Shown: positions 8,801-15,366 of the stretch, in pieces
How positions within the stretch are numbered: the stretch's first letter is position 1
Layout: each line of letters opens with the position of its first letter
Translations under genes and position numbers: made by a program
Assembly (NCBI GenBank): GCA_946886855.1
Contig: CAMPJJ010000005.1
Location: 1-64,000, forward strand
Direction of reading: 5' to 3'
Source: an uncultured Roseateles sp.
Lineage (GTDB): Bacteria > Pseudomonadota > Gammaproteobacteria > Burkholderiales > Burkholderiaceae
DNA length: 64,000 nucleotides
The notes under the pieces: model-generated
The model's database searches: none
The model's input: the letters and a program-made list of their open reading frames with translations, nothing else
What the model was told of the DNA's origin: nothing

Positions 8801-10184
8801 GCATCACCTGGCCCGCGAGCGGGTGCCGCTGCTGCGCCTCCGGCAGGCGCGCGACATCCCGTCGGCGGCGCGCGACATCGGCGCCCTGATGGCCTACGTC
8901 GCGCGGATGACGATCGGGCTGCATGCCTGGACCTTCCGCAAGCCCGACGAGGCGCCGCCGCGGCGCATCTCGCGGCTGCCGGGCGCGGTGCCCGGCCTGC
9001 CGGATCCCGTGGTGACGGAGATGGCCGCCGGGCGCTGGGGCGACGCGTGCGCGCAGCGCCAGGACCTCGACCGCCCGCCGCGCGAGGACGACGAGCGCCC
9101 GGTCCTGATCCGGCTCACGCGTTACGCCCGGCCGGGCGGGGAGCCCGTGCTGATGATCCATGGCTACAGCGCCAGCGGCACCACGTTCGCGCATCACGCC
9201 GTGCGTCCCGGTCCGGCCAAGCTGCTGTGGGACGCGGGCCACGACGTCTGGGCCCTGGCCCTGCGCACCAGCGCCGGCCTCCCGACCTCGCGTCTGCCCG
9301 GCAGCTTCGAGGCAGCCGGGCTCCCCCTCAACCCGCTCGCCGTCGACCGGGTGCTGCGCGAGACCGGCCGGGAGCGGCTGAACCTCCTCGCGCATTGCAT
9401 GGGGTCGGTGATGTTGCACATGGCGCTGCTGGAGCCGCGCGAGCAGTCCTGGGAGCGCTGCTTCCCGTTGCGCGCCGCGTTGAAGGACAGGATCTCGAAG
9501 CTGGTCATCTCGCAGGTCACGCCGCTGATGGTGATGTCGCCGACCAACAGCCTGCGCGGCGTGCTGATGCAGTACCTGCGGCCCTACCTGCCGCTGGGGG
9601 ACTACGCCTTCCGGCCCGAGGGCACGCTCACGCTGTTCGATCACCTGCTCGACCGGCTGCTCGCCAGCCTGCCGTATCCGGAGGCGGAGTTCGACCTGGA
9701 GAATCCGCCGCCCTGGCCGCCCTGGCGGATGCGACGCACCCCCTGGACGGCGACGCGGCATCGCATGGACCTGCTGTACGGACGCGACTTCGCGATCGGC
9801 AACGTCGACCGCGCGGTCTTCGATTTCATCGACGATCACTTCGGTCCGCTCAACATGGACACGGTCGCGCAGGCGATCCACTTCGCGCGCTGCCACGAGA
9901 TCACCGACTGGCAGGGGGCGAGCGTCTACCTCGACAGCCTCGCGAAGAGCCTGGCGCTGCTGAAGGCGTTCCCGGTGCTGTCGCTGCACGGCGAGGACAA
10001 CGGGCTGTGCAGCGCCGACAGCGCCGAGCTGCTGAAGGCGTACTACGACCAGGCCGCGCCGGGGCGTTATCGGTACCGGGTGATCGCGGGCCACGGGCAT
10101 CAGGACTGTCTGATCGGACGCCACGTCGCGACGCAGGTGTTCCCGCACGTGCTCGCCTTCCTGGCCGAGGAGTCGCCGCCGTGA
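5814..10184 (+). CDS. GMC oxidoreductase fused to alpha/beta hydrolase
   Basis: A 1456-aa fusion, about twice the usual GMC length. After a disordered, repeat-containing N-terminus, a Rossmann FAD site (GSGYGG, residues 93-98) opens a cholesterol-oxidase-like GMC domain with a cysteine cluster (CIACGDCATGCN) and C-terminal HPLGGC and INPALTI motifs. A Gly/Asn/Thr-rich low-complexity linker (about residues 690-750) leads to a middle region and an alpha/beta hydrolase domain with MIHGYS, a nucleophile elbow AHCMGS (Cys1195 where Ser is usual), HGEDNG and GHGHQD. A sterol or other lipid alcohol is a plausible substrate but unproven. GGGAGGG lies upstream of the ATG. It overlaps the kinase gene before it and the phosphatase gene after it. 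Confidence 0.9.
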   Translation: MSRPFEEAPSVRSDAVSGTVVDTASDSGSDAPSDVPSEALSEALSEGPTAGADAPPPRPLGTRWLSRPLEDWMAGRLSEPEPGPAVVDVLIVGSGYGGAAAAHALAGRRDEDGRRLDVVVLERGREYLSGAFPSRFADLPGHVRLARPGADAPMGRREGLFDLRLGPDVCVALANGLGGGSLINAGVMERPDPSVFREPGWPQAFLDEDMRPWFERAERLLGVRDDEGEGEGSGANTIERLRAHAGFQTRRLDALKALGPSEARAARIQVAMDGRPRGAAGWSHHACIACGDCATGCNHEAKQSLDTGLLLQAWRQGADLVCGASVEALAAAPGVGWRVTLQHTDELLRQRQGEPFEVLARRVILAAGTLGSTEILMRSRDRGLPLSRMLGQAFSANGDVLAVGHEWPRVVHAVADEDQTPAARQVGPTITGVWKAGPDHVVEDLAIPGALRPFFEEGFALAATLDALARANPGLHEERADFDDPFAVRPSVTERQLPLAIVGRDSGTGRLVRREGFEEPGGLQVDWPGLRDEPAIARRHEALERRLRAQGARLLRNPLWQLLPPEMAFLTNDARGPMLSVHPLGGCAMGDRGTDGVVDAIGRVFSGDGEAVHDGLVVLDGAIVPGSLAINPALTISALAQRALDQLVLLWRLGAPSPVAVRREPVRPVFRPLPGPGRQAPSHSSTVGTGSAGGARGNGTTGTTGTTGNTGRAGGTGGNGGNGGNGGTGSAGNTGSAGNMGGAGETGGDATVIEVRERLGGFVRWSGAPGSPVKYLELCVVYQPKALRDLLRPGPERRLIVAPGSRLRVFETRERRPGGFDVVGAKPGDGRLWAHEERGDEHALFTAPLADGELTLFQREASGSLRRHARGLWAWAINRGVRDAWQGLVDWAGRRSPPTAPGAARAGLRARAVNAWHLAGHAGEARVMRYQVRVDPAADLPEWAAALRDQPLIGAKRISYTRRGNPWTQLSRMTLSPTAGMAPPPGAREIVLTLDMHHLARERVPLLRLRQARDIPSAARDIGALMAYVARMTIGLHAWTFRKPDEAPPRRISRLPGAVPGLPDPVVTEMAAGRWGDACAQRQDLDRPPREDDERPVLIRLTRYARPGGEPVLMIHGYSASGTTFAHHAVRPGPAKLLWDAGHDVWALALRTSAGLPTSRLPGSFEAAGLPLNPLAVDRVLRETGRERLNLLAHCMGSVMLHMALLEPREQSWERCFPLRAALKDRISKLVISQVTPLMVMSPTNSLRGVLMQYLRPYLPLGDYAFRPEGTLTLFDHLLDRLLASLPYPEAEFDLENPPPWPPWRMRRTPWTATRHRMDLLYGRDFAIGNVDRAVFDFIDDHFGPLNMDTVAQAIHFARCHEITDWQGASVYLDSLAKSLALLKAFPVLSLHGEDNGLCSADSAELLKAYYDQAAPGRYRYRVIAGHGHQDCLIGRHVATQVFPHVLAFLAEESPP
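7901..8052 (+). repeat. Gly/Asn/Thr-coding degenerate 9-bp tandem repeats
   Basis: A tract of 9-bp units such as GGCACCACG, GGCAATGGC and GGCAGTGCT repeated with variation encodes the inter-domain linker of the GMC/hydrolase fusion. The unit length keeps the frame, so copy-number change would only lengthen or shorten the linker. Confidence 0.85.
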
Positions 10185-12028
10185 GCGGGTTGCTGCGCGC
10201 GACCCGGCGGGGCACGGCGGCCGACGGGCTGTTGATCGGCGCGGAGGCGCCCGGCCATCGCGTCGAACGCGCGGCGCCGGCGCACGGGCGCGTGCCGCTG
10301 CTGACGGCGCTGCGGCCCGAGCGGGGCTGGCCGCACTGGCTGCTCTGGGTGCCGATGCGATGGCGCGGCGGATGGGCCTATGAACCGTTGCCGCAGCCCT
10401 GGCGGATCGAGTCGTTCGTGCCGCCCGGCGTGGGGCAGCCGGGTGCGCCGTGGCGGATCTCGCAGGCGGTGGAGGCGTTTCCGCCGCGGCCCGACGCACG
10501 AACCGACGCACGAACCGACGCACCAACCGACGCACCAACCGGTGCGGCCATCGACACGAATGACGAGTCCGACGCCGAAGGCGACGACGACAGCGACGAC
10601 GAGGGCGACGACGAGGGCGACGAAGAGGGCGGCGAAGAGGGCGGCGACGACCGCGGGATCGACGTCCACGGCCTGCTGCTGGTGGCGCTCTATCTCGAGC
10701 CGCGCGCGCTCGCGATGGAGGGCGCGCATCGCGGCGTGATGCATGAGCTCGGCGACGAGGAACTGCGCGCGCAGGTCGAGGGCGCGCTCGAGCAGCTCCT
10801 CGATCTGCCGCCCTATCGCTGGGCGCACGGCTTCGTGCCGTCGCCGGACGATCCCGATCCCGATCCCTTGTCGGAAGGCGAGGGCGTGTGCTTCGCGCTG
10901 GCGGCGTGCCAGTACCCACCGGGGCTGCTCGATGCGAGTCCGGGTTGGGAACTCGACGCCTCGCAAGCGGGGCCGGGTCTGGCGTCCTTGGCGCGTTTGC
11001 ACGCCTTCACGCGATCGACGGCGCGCGGACGGACCTGCTCGCTGGTGCTGTTCGCCGGCGATCAGATCTACGCGGATGCGAGCGGCGGGCTGGCCGACTC
11101 GCGCAGCGGCATCGAGCGTTATGCGCGGGGCTACGGGGAGTTCAAGGCCGGCCCGGCGCGGCTGTTGCCGCCGACGGTGGCGCGCCTCGTCCACGCGATC
11201 GACGATCACGAGATCGTCGACAACTGGGAGCCCAGCCCCCGTGCCAGTCACGGGGGCAAGGGCCCGTGGTTCGATGTCGCGCGCCAGGCGGCCTGGGATC
11301 ACCGCTGGGAAGCCGGTGCGCGCGTGGGCGGGCCTGAACTGCTGTGGCACGACTTCGACTGGCGCGGCGCGGCCTTCTTCATCGCAGACGCGCGTTGCGA
11401 GCGCGAGGCGCGACGCGTCGCGAACTGGTCGAGCGCGCGCTTGTGGTCGACCGCGCAACGCGATGCCTTCGGCGAGTGGTTGTCGCGCGGCGGGGATCGG
11501 CCGAAGTTCGTGCTGAGCGGCTCGCTGCCGCTGCCGCGGCGACGCACGACGGTGGAGCATGCGGCGAGCTGCCTGCGCTCCGACGCCTGGGACGGCTATC
11601 CGCACAGCCTGCACGAGCTGCTGGGCGCGGTGTGGCGGCATCGCGCGTCGGGACTGGTGTTCCTGTCGGGTGACGAGCACCGCTCGGGCTGGGTGAGCGC
11701 CGAGATCTCCGCGGTCGACGGCGCGGACCGCGCGCCGGTGCGGGTTCACTCGGTCCACAGCTCGGCGCTGTATGCGCCGTGGCCCTTCGCGATCACGGCC
11801 GCCGAGGAACTGGCCGCGCCCGATGCCTTCGAGTTCGACGGCCCGGACGGCCGACGCCTGCGCTGCGTGGTCAGCGCCTGGTCCGACCACCCCGGCGACG
11901 GCTTCGCCTTGCTGCGCGCCAACGGCAGCGAGGTCGAACTCTGGTTTGACCGGGCCGGTCAAATTTCGGACGCGCCGGATGCGGTGTTGTCGTCTGGAAA
12001 TCTTGCGCGGCCCATGTCGGATCGATAG
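10181..12028 (+). CDS. PhoD-like metallophosphatase with acidic insert
   Basis: A 615-aa protein of the alkaline phosphatase D (PhoD) family, metal-dependent phosphomono- or diesterases. Metal-site motifs are LFAGDQIYAD, AIDDHEIVDNWEP and LSGDEHRSGW. An insert at about residues 105-160 starts with a 12-bp tandem repeat (RTDARTDAPTDAP) and continues as an Asp/Glu/Gly-rich acidic stretch, which PhoD proteins normally lack. No signal peptide is evident. The GTG start at 10181 overlaps the fusion gene stop (GTGA) and has GAGGAG before it. The overlap argues that it works with the oxidase/hydrolase, perhaps on a phosphorylated lipid; that is inference. Confidence 0.85.
   Translation: MSGLLRATRRGTAADGLLIGAEAPGHRVERAAPAHGRVPLLTALRPERGWPHWLLWVPMRWRGGWAYEPLPQPWRIESFVPPGVGQPGAPWRISQAVEAFPPRPDARTDARTDAPTDAPTGAAIDTNDESDAEGDDDSDDEGDDEGDEEGGEEGGDDRGIDVHGLLLVALYLEPRALAMEGAHRGVMHELGDEELRAQVEGALEQLLDLPPYRWAHGFVPSPDDPDPDPLSEGEGVCFALAACQYPPGLLDASPGWELDASQAGPGLASLARLHAFTRSTARGRTCSLVLFAGDQIYADASGGLADSRSGIERYARGYGEFKAGPARLLPPTVARLVHAIDDHEIVDNWEPSPRASHGGKGPWFDVARQAAWDHRWEAGARVGGPELLWHDFDWRGAAFFIADARCEREARRVANWSSARLWSTAQRDAFGEWLSRGGDRPKFVLSGSLPLPRRRTTVEHAASCLRSDAWDGYPHSLHELLGAVWRHRASGLVFLSGDEHRSGWVSAEISAVDGADRAPVRVHSVHSSALYAPWPFAITAAEELAAPDAFEFDGPDGRRLRCVVSAWSDHPGDGFALLRANGSEVELWFDRAGQISDAPDAVLSSGNLARPMSDR
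10492..10540 (+). repeat. 12-bp tandem repeat, four copies
   Basis: Four near-identical 12-bp units (CGACGCACGAAC / CGACGCACCAAC) sit inside the PhoD-like gene and encode a repeating R/P-T-D-A tetrapeptide just before the acidic insert. Confidence 0.85.
11945..11963. repeat. Perfect 9-bp inverted repeat with 1-base spacer
   Basis: TTTGACCGG-G-CCGGTCAAA lies near the 3' end of the PhoD-like gene, about 40 bases upstream of the proposed small-RNA promoter. Its form suits a dimeric regulator operator, but being inside a coding region it may be coincidence. Confidence 0.4.
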
Positions 12029-12031
12029 ACT
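12003..12031 (+). promoter_or_regulatory. Candidate sigma-70 promoter for small RNA
   Basis: TTGCGC (12003-12008) and TAGACT (12026-12031) are separated by 17 bases, each matching four of six consensus bases. The -10 overlaps the PhoD-like stop codon. Transcription would start near 12038, just before a run of stable hairpins. Confidence 0.35.
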
Positions 12032-12037
12032 GAGCAC

Positions 12038-12170
12038 CTCAAGATCGAACCAGGCGGAGTGAGAAGGTCGAGCCACCCGAGCCATCGGGTCCCAGCCGGA
12101 CTGGGAGTTCGCGGAAACGCGATAGAGAACCCCGCATGCGGCGGCCACCCTCGGGTGGCCGTCTGTCTTT
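12038..12170 (+). ncRNA. Candidate structured small RNA ending in a terminator
   Basis: About 130 bases contain four consecutive stable hairpins and no credible ORF: CCCGA/TCGGG (12076-12089), CCCAG/CTGGG with GGA at the loop edge (12091-12105), TCGCG-GAAA-CGCGA with a GNRA loop (12109-12122), and a final 8-bp stem CGGCCACC/GGTGGCCG (12142-12161) followed by TCTGTCTTT. Three GGA triplets (12055, 12098, 12113), two beside or in loops, recall CsrA/RsmA-binding RNAs, but this is only suggestive. The alternative is an elaborate 3' UTR and terminator of the upstream operon. Confidence 0.4.
12142..12170 (+). terminator. Rho-independent terminator
   Basis: CGGCCACC-CTCG-GGTGGCCG, an 8-bp GC-rich stem with a tetraloop, is followed by TCTGTCTTT. 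It ends the kinase/oxidase/phosphatase operon or the small RNA proposed just upstream. Confidence 0.7.
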
Positions 12171-12189
12171 CTGGGAGGCGTCTTGCTTG

Positions 12190-12831
12190 TCAGCCAGTCA
12201 ATCGCTTTCCGAGAGTGGTCGCGCTGAGCAGGCGTTCCAGGGAGATCCTTCGACCCTTGCTCAGCCAGGGCTCGAGAGGACGCTTCACATAGGCGGATTG
12301 CACCTGCATGAAGACCTGACGCTTGCGCTTCGTGTCCCTTTGAACCGCGATGAACACGACGTAGTGGCGACGTTCGGTTTCAAGGCCATCGTCCAGCGCC
12401 TCGATGGTGACGAAGTTCTGCGGAGATTCTCGGGCAAATCGAATCACTCGACGATGAAGCTTTCGAATGAGTTCAGGAAGAAAACGCCGGGACAGTTCGT
12501 AGCGCTCTTCGCACAGTACCCTGACTTCCCGACGATCGTCAAAGATCTCCCCTGCAGGTATCTGGTGGCGTGATCGACCGTCTCGACTGAGCGATCGAGT
12601 GAAGCAGTGACACGAGAAGAGAACAACGACCGTGAGGTCGAACCCCAATCCAGGATTGACACGGAAAGCAAATGGCTCGAGGTGGGAGAGATCCCATGGA
12701 ACGCCGCTTCGAGCGACGCCCTTGAATCGATGGTGCGGACGCACGGCATCGAGATGCTGCTCGATGGGAACTTGAGTGAGGACGTGGTCGGCGAGCAAGA
12801 CCGGCTCATTCGCCGGTTCGGGAAGTTTCAT
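12190..12831 (-). CDS. Conserved-looking protein of unknown function (lower GC)
   Basis: A predicted 213-aa soluble protein that I cannot place firmly. The central part (VNPGLGFDLTVVVLFSCHCFTRS, then FLPELIRKLHRRVIRFARESPQNF and FIAVQRDTKRKRQVFMQVQSAY) alternates hydrophobic and charged residues like a folded alpha/beta domain, with a Cys-His-Cys cluster and a basic stretch, and could be a small nuclease or toxin-like fold. The region has visibly lower GC than the flanks and different codon use, which suggests transfer. No strong ribosome site precedes the ATG (GAGGGC about 10 bases upstream). Opposite-strand frames read as random sequence, so this strand is preferred. No partner gene is seen. 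Confidence 0.6.
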   Translation of the reverse strand: MKLPEPANEPVLLADHVLTQVPIEQHLDAVRPHHRFKGVARSGVPWDLSHLEPFAFRVNPGLGFDLTVVVLFSCHCFTRSLSRDGRSRHQIPAGEIFDDRREVRVLCEERYELSRRFLPELIRKLHRRVIRFARESPQNFVTIEALDDGLETERRHYVVFIAVQRDTKRKRQVFMQVQSAYVKRPLEPWLSKGRRISLERLLSATTLGKRLTG

Positions 12832-13043
12832 GACGGGAAGCCCTCGGAATTGAGAGGGCAGTCATGTTTCCGACTCGGTTCCCTTCACGCCTTGCGCCGC
12901 GTCAACGATGCCTCGCGTCAAGCAGAACTTGCGTTGTCCGTCGCAAGAGGGCCACCATCGATGAGTAAGCCTGCGGGCCGCGCTGACTGTGACGTGTCGT
13001 CCGCTGCCCGAGGCCTGTCACGCCTCCCATGCGACACTGCCGG

Positions 13044-14687
13044 ATGACCGAAATCGAACTGCGTTTCCAGATCCCCGAATCGCAATGGCCCGCCGTGCGC
13101 CGCTGGGTCGCAGGAACCGGCAAATCCGTCGCGACCGAGGAACGGCTGCAGGCCTCCTACTTCGATACGCCCGAGCGCGACCTCGCGCACGCCGGCTTCG
13201 CGCTGCGGCTGCGGCGCGAGGGCGAGGTCTGGGTGCAGACGCTCAAGGGCGCCGCGCCCGACGGCATGACCCGCCTTGAGCACAACGTGCCGCTGGGCGC
13301 GGACATCCCCCGGCTCGATGTCTCCCGCCACGCCGACCATCCCGCCGGACAGGCGCTTCAGGCCTTGCTGGAGCAGCTGCCCGAAGGCGCGCTGCAGGCG
13401 CTGTTCCGCACCGACATCACCCGTCTCACGCGTCCCCTGCGCACGCCGCATGGCACGGTCGAACTCGCGCTCGATCACGGCGCGCTGCTCGCCGGGGAGG
13501 GCGACGCGCTGCGCAGCACGCCGGTCGCCGAACTCGAGATCGAATTGAAGAGCGGCGAAGCCCGCGCCGTGCTCGAAACCGCGCGGCAATGGGCCATCGA
13601 ACGCTTCGGGCTGTCGCTGGAACTGCGCACGAAGGCGCTGCGCGGCGACCTGCTCGCGCGCGGCCTGGACTGCGCGCCGGTCGCCGACTCGCACGCGATC
13701 CACTGGACCGGCGACATGACCCGCGATGACGCGCTTCACGTGCTGCTGCGCGAGTGCCTGGAACCGATCGTCGGCAACGCCTCGCAGATCGCGAGCGGAC
13801 GTCATCGGCCCGAACACCTGCATCAGATGCGCGTCGGATTGCGGCGCCTGCGCGCCGGTCTGCGGCTGCTCGCGTCGGACGAGGACCTGGCGCTGCACGC
13901 GCTGGCCGACGGCGCCGGGCACCTGTCGCGACGACTCACCGGCGCGCGCGATGCGGATGCCCAGGCCGAAGCCGCCTGGCGCGTCGCGATGCTCGCCGCC
14001 TGGCGCGCCGAGCGTCCGTCCGCGGCGTCCGGGCTGCCCCCGGCACCGTCCATCGACGTCGCCGGCCTGCTGCGCGGGCCGGAGGTTCAGGGCTGGATGC
14101 TCGCGATCATCGGCTGGCTCGCGCGTCCTGCGCCGGACCATGTGCCTGGGGACGAGCAAGGCCTGGCCCTCGTCCACGCACGCATCGCGCAGTGGCGTGC
14201 CGCCGCGGACAAGCAGGTCAAGCGATTCGACCGCCTCGACACCGAGGGACGCCATCACCTGAGACGGCGCCTGAGACGTCTGCGGCTCGCGCTGGAGCTG
14301 AGCTTCGCCGTGCCCGGCGGCAGCGACGGCGGCCGCCTGTCCAAGAAGGAGATTGAGGCGCGGGCCCGGCAACTGGCGCGCGTCCACCAGGCCGCGCAGC
14401 GCCTGGGGGCCTTGAACGACCTCGAGGTCGGCCTGTCCCAGGCGCGCGAGCAACTGGCGATGGCCATGGCGCGCGGCGACGTGCCGGCCGCGGCCCAGGC
14501 GGGCTTCTCGCTGGGATGGCTGCGGCCGCGTCAGCAGCAGGCGCTGGAAAAAGCCGCCAAGGCCGTGAAAGCAGTGAAGGCCGTGAAGGCCGTCAAGGCG
14601 ATGAAGGTCTCGAAGGCGATCGAGCGTGCTGGTGCGGACGGTGCCGGCAAGCAGGTCAAGCCGGCGAAACGCGCCAAGCTGGACTGA
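13044..14687 (+). CDS. CYTH and CHAD domain protein (inorganic triphosphatase type)
   Basis: A 547-aa protein with an N-terminal CYTH triphosphatase domain (residues 1-200: TEIELRFQIPE, ASYFDTPERDL, LRLRREGEVWVQTLKG, ELEIELKSGE) and a C-terminal CHAD domain (about 215-500, helical and rich in conserved His/Arg, for example HLHQMRVGLRRLRAGLRL). CYTH domains hydrolyse triphosphates in a metal-filled tunnel; CHAD domains bind polyphosphate. The last 45 residues form a Lys/Ala/Val tail with AVK repeats, like histone-type or PhaF tails. The start at 13044 gives the usual short lead to EIEL; an ATG at 13029 is possible and neither has a strong ribosome site. Confidence 0.88.
   Translation: MTEIELRFQIPESQWPAVRRWVAGTGKSVATEERLQASYFDTPERDLAHAGFALRLRREGEVWVQTLKGAAPDGMTRLEHNVPLGADIPRLDVSRHADHPAGQALQALLEQLPEGALQALFRTDITRLTRPLRTPHGTVELALDHGALLAGEGDALRSTPVAELEIELKSGEARAVLETARQWAIERFGLSLELRTKALRGDLLARGLDCAPVADSHAIHWTGDMTRDDALHVLLRECLEPIVGNASQIASGRHRPEHLHQMRVGLRRLRAGLRLLASDEDLALHALADGAGHLSRRLTGARDADAQAEAAWRVAMLAAWRAERPSAASGLPPAPSIDVAGLLRGPEVQGWMLAIIGWLARPAPDHVPGDEQGLALVHARIAQWRAAADKQVKRFDRLDTEGRHHLRRRLRRLRLALELSFAVPGGSDGGRLSKKEIEARARQLARVHQAAQRLGALNDLEVGLSQAREQLAMAMARGDVPAAAQAGFSLGWLRPRQQQALEKAAKAVKAVKAVKAVKAMKVSKAIERAGADGAGKQVKPAKRAKLD
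14570..14606 (+). repeat. 9-bp tandem repeat coding (AVK)n
   Basis: Four imperfect copies of GTGAAGGCC near the 3' end of the CYTH-CHAD gene encode the repeated Ala-Val-Lys of its basic tail. Confidence 0.7.
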
Positions 14688-14784
14688 AGCGCTTCGCCCG
14701 ACTGACTTCACTGAGGAGCGCAGCCCCCGCCTCATGCCGAGGCGTCGGGAGGCGTTCACTCATTCCAGTCACTTCGAGGCCGAC

Positions 14785-15300
14785 ATGCCGCAGTTCCATT
14801 CCCTGCCGTTCACCGAACTCCCTCCACGCCCCGACGACGAGGTCCCGGATCGCGCCCGGATCCCTGGGCTGCTGGCGATGGCGGTCGATCCCGACCAGCT
14901 GTGCGCCGTCCAGGCGCTCGCCGCCCGAAGACTGTTGGATCCCGGCGGCGAGGTCTATCCCGCCGACGGGTGCGCGATCACCTTGACCTTGCTCATGCGG
15001 GGGGCTGGATTCGAGGTCCACGAACGCTACTGGGCGATCGACGTGCCGGCGATGCTGCTGGCGCGCGGATGGCGGGAGGTGCCGCCAGGCGGGCAGCAGG
15101 CCGGCGACATCGGCAGCACCTGTCGCGAGGAGCGACACCACGGCGAGGATCACGTCTTCCTGGTGGTCCGGTGCGTCAATCAGGACGAGATGATCGTCGT
15201 GGACAACCAGGCCGCCTATCCGCACTTCCGGTGGGCCAGCGGGCAGGGCGGCAAGACGCCCAGCGCGATGTTCTACCGGGCGCCCGAGGCGTCGGATTGA
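14785..15300 (+). CDS. Hypothetical protein, possible papain-fold/CHAP-like
   Basis: A 171-aa protein of unknown function without signal peptide or membrane segments. A cysteine in YPADGCAITLTLLMRG, a glycine-rich block QQAGDIGSTCREE, a histidine in GEDHVFLVV and the later VVDNQAAYPHF are spaced as in NlpC/P60 or CHAP-like cysteine hydrolases, where Cys, His and a polar residue form the active site. That assignment is inference from motif order only. The ATG at 14785 follows a weak GAGG; an upstream ATG would add an arginine-rich lead that looks non-coding. It stands alone between the CYTH-CHAD gene and the convergent protease gene. Confidence 0.6.
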   Translation: MPQFHSLPFTELPPRPDDEVPDRARIPGLLAMAVDPDQLCAVQALAARRLLDPGGEVYPADGCAITLTLLMRGAGFEVHERYWAIDVPAMLLARGWREVPPGGQQAGDIGSTCREERHHGEDHVFLVVRCVNQDEMIVVDNQAAYPHFRWASGQGGKTPSAMFYRAPEASD

Positions 15301-15311
15301 GCGTCCCGGCG

Positions 15312-15340
15312 ACCCTACGACGCTGCGACGCTACGACGCT
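15312..15340. repeat. 13-bp direct repeat, two copies
   Basis: CTACGACGCTGCG occurs twice with a short GA spacer in the gap between two convergent genes. Confidence 0.6.
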
Positions 15341-15366
15341 GCGGCACGGGCGGCGGCGTGGCGACC

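Noticed and set aside
12607..13047. Long plus-strand ORF opposite the unknown low-GC gene
   Set aside because: Its translation has no fold-like pattern and the minus-strand frame shows clear strand-helix structure; the start lacks a ribosome site.
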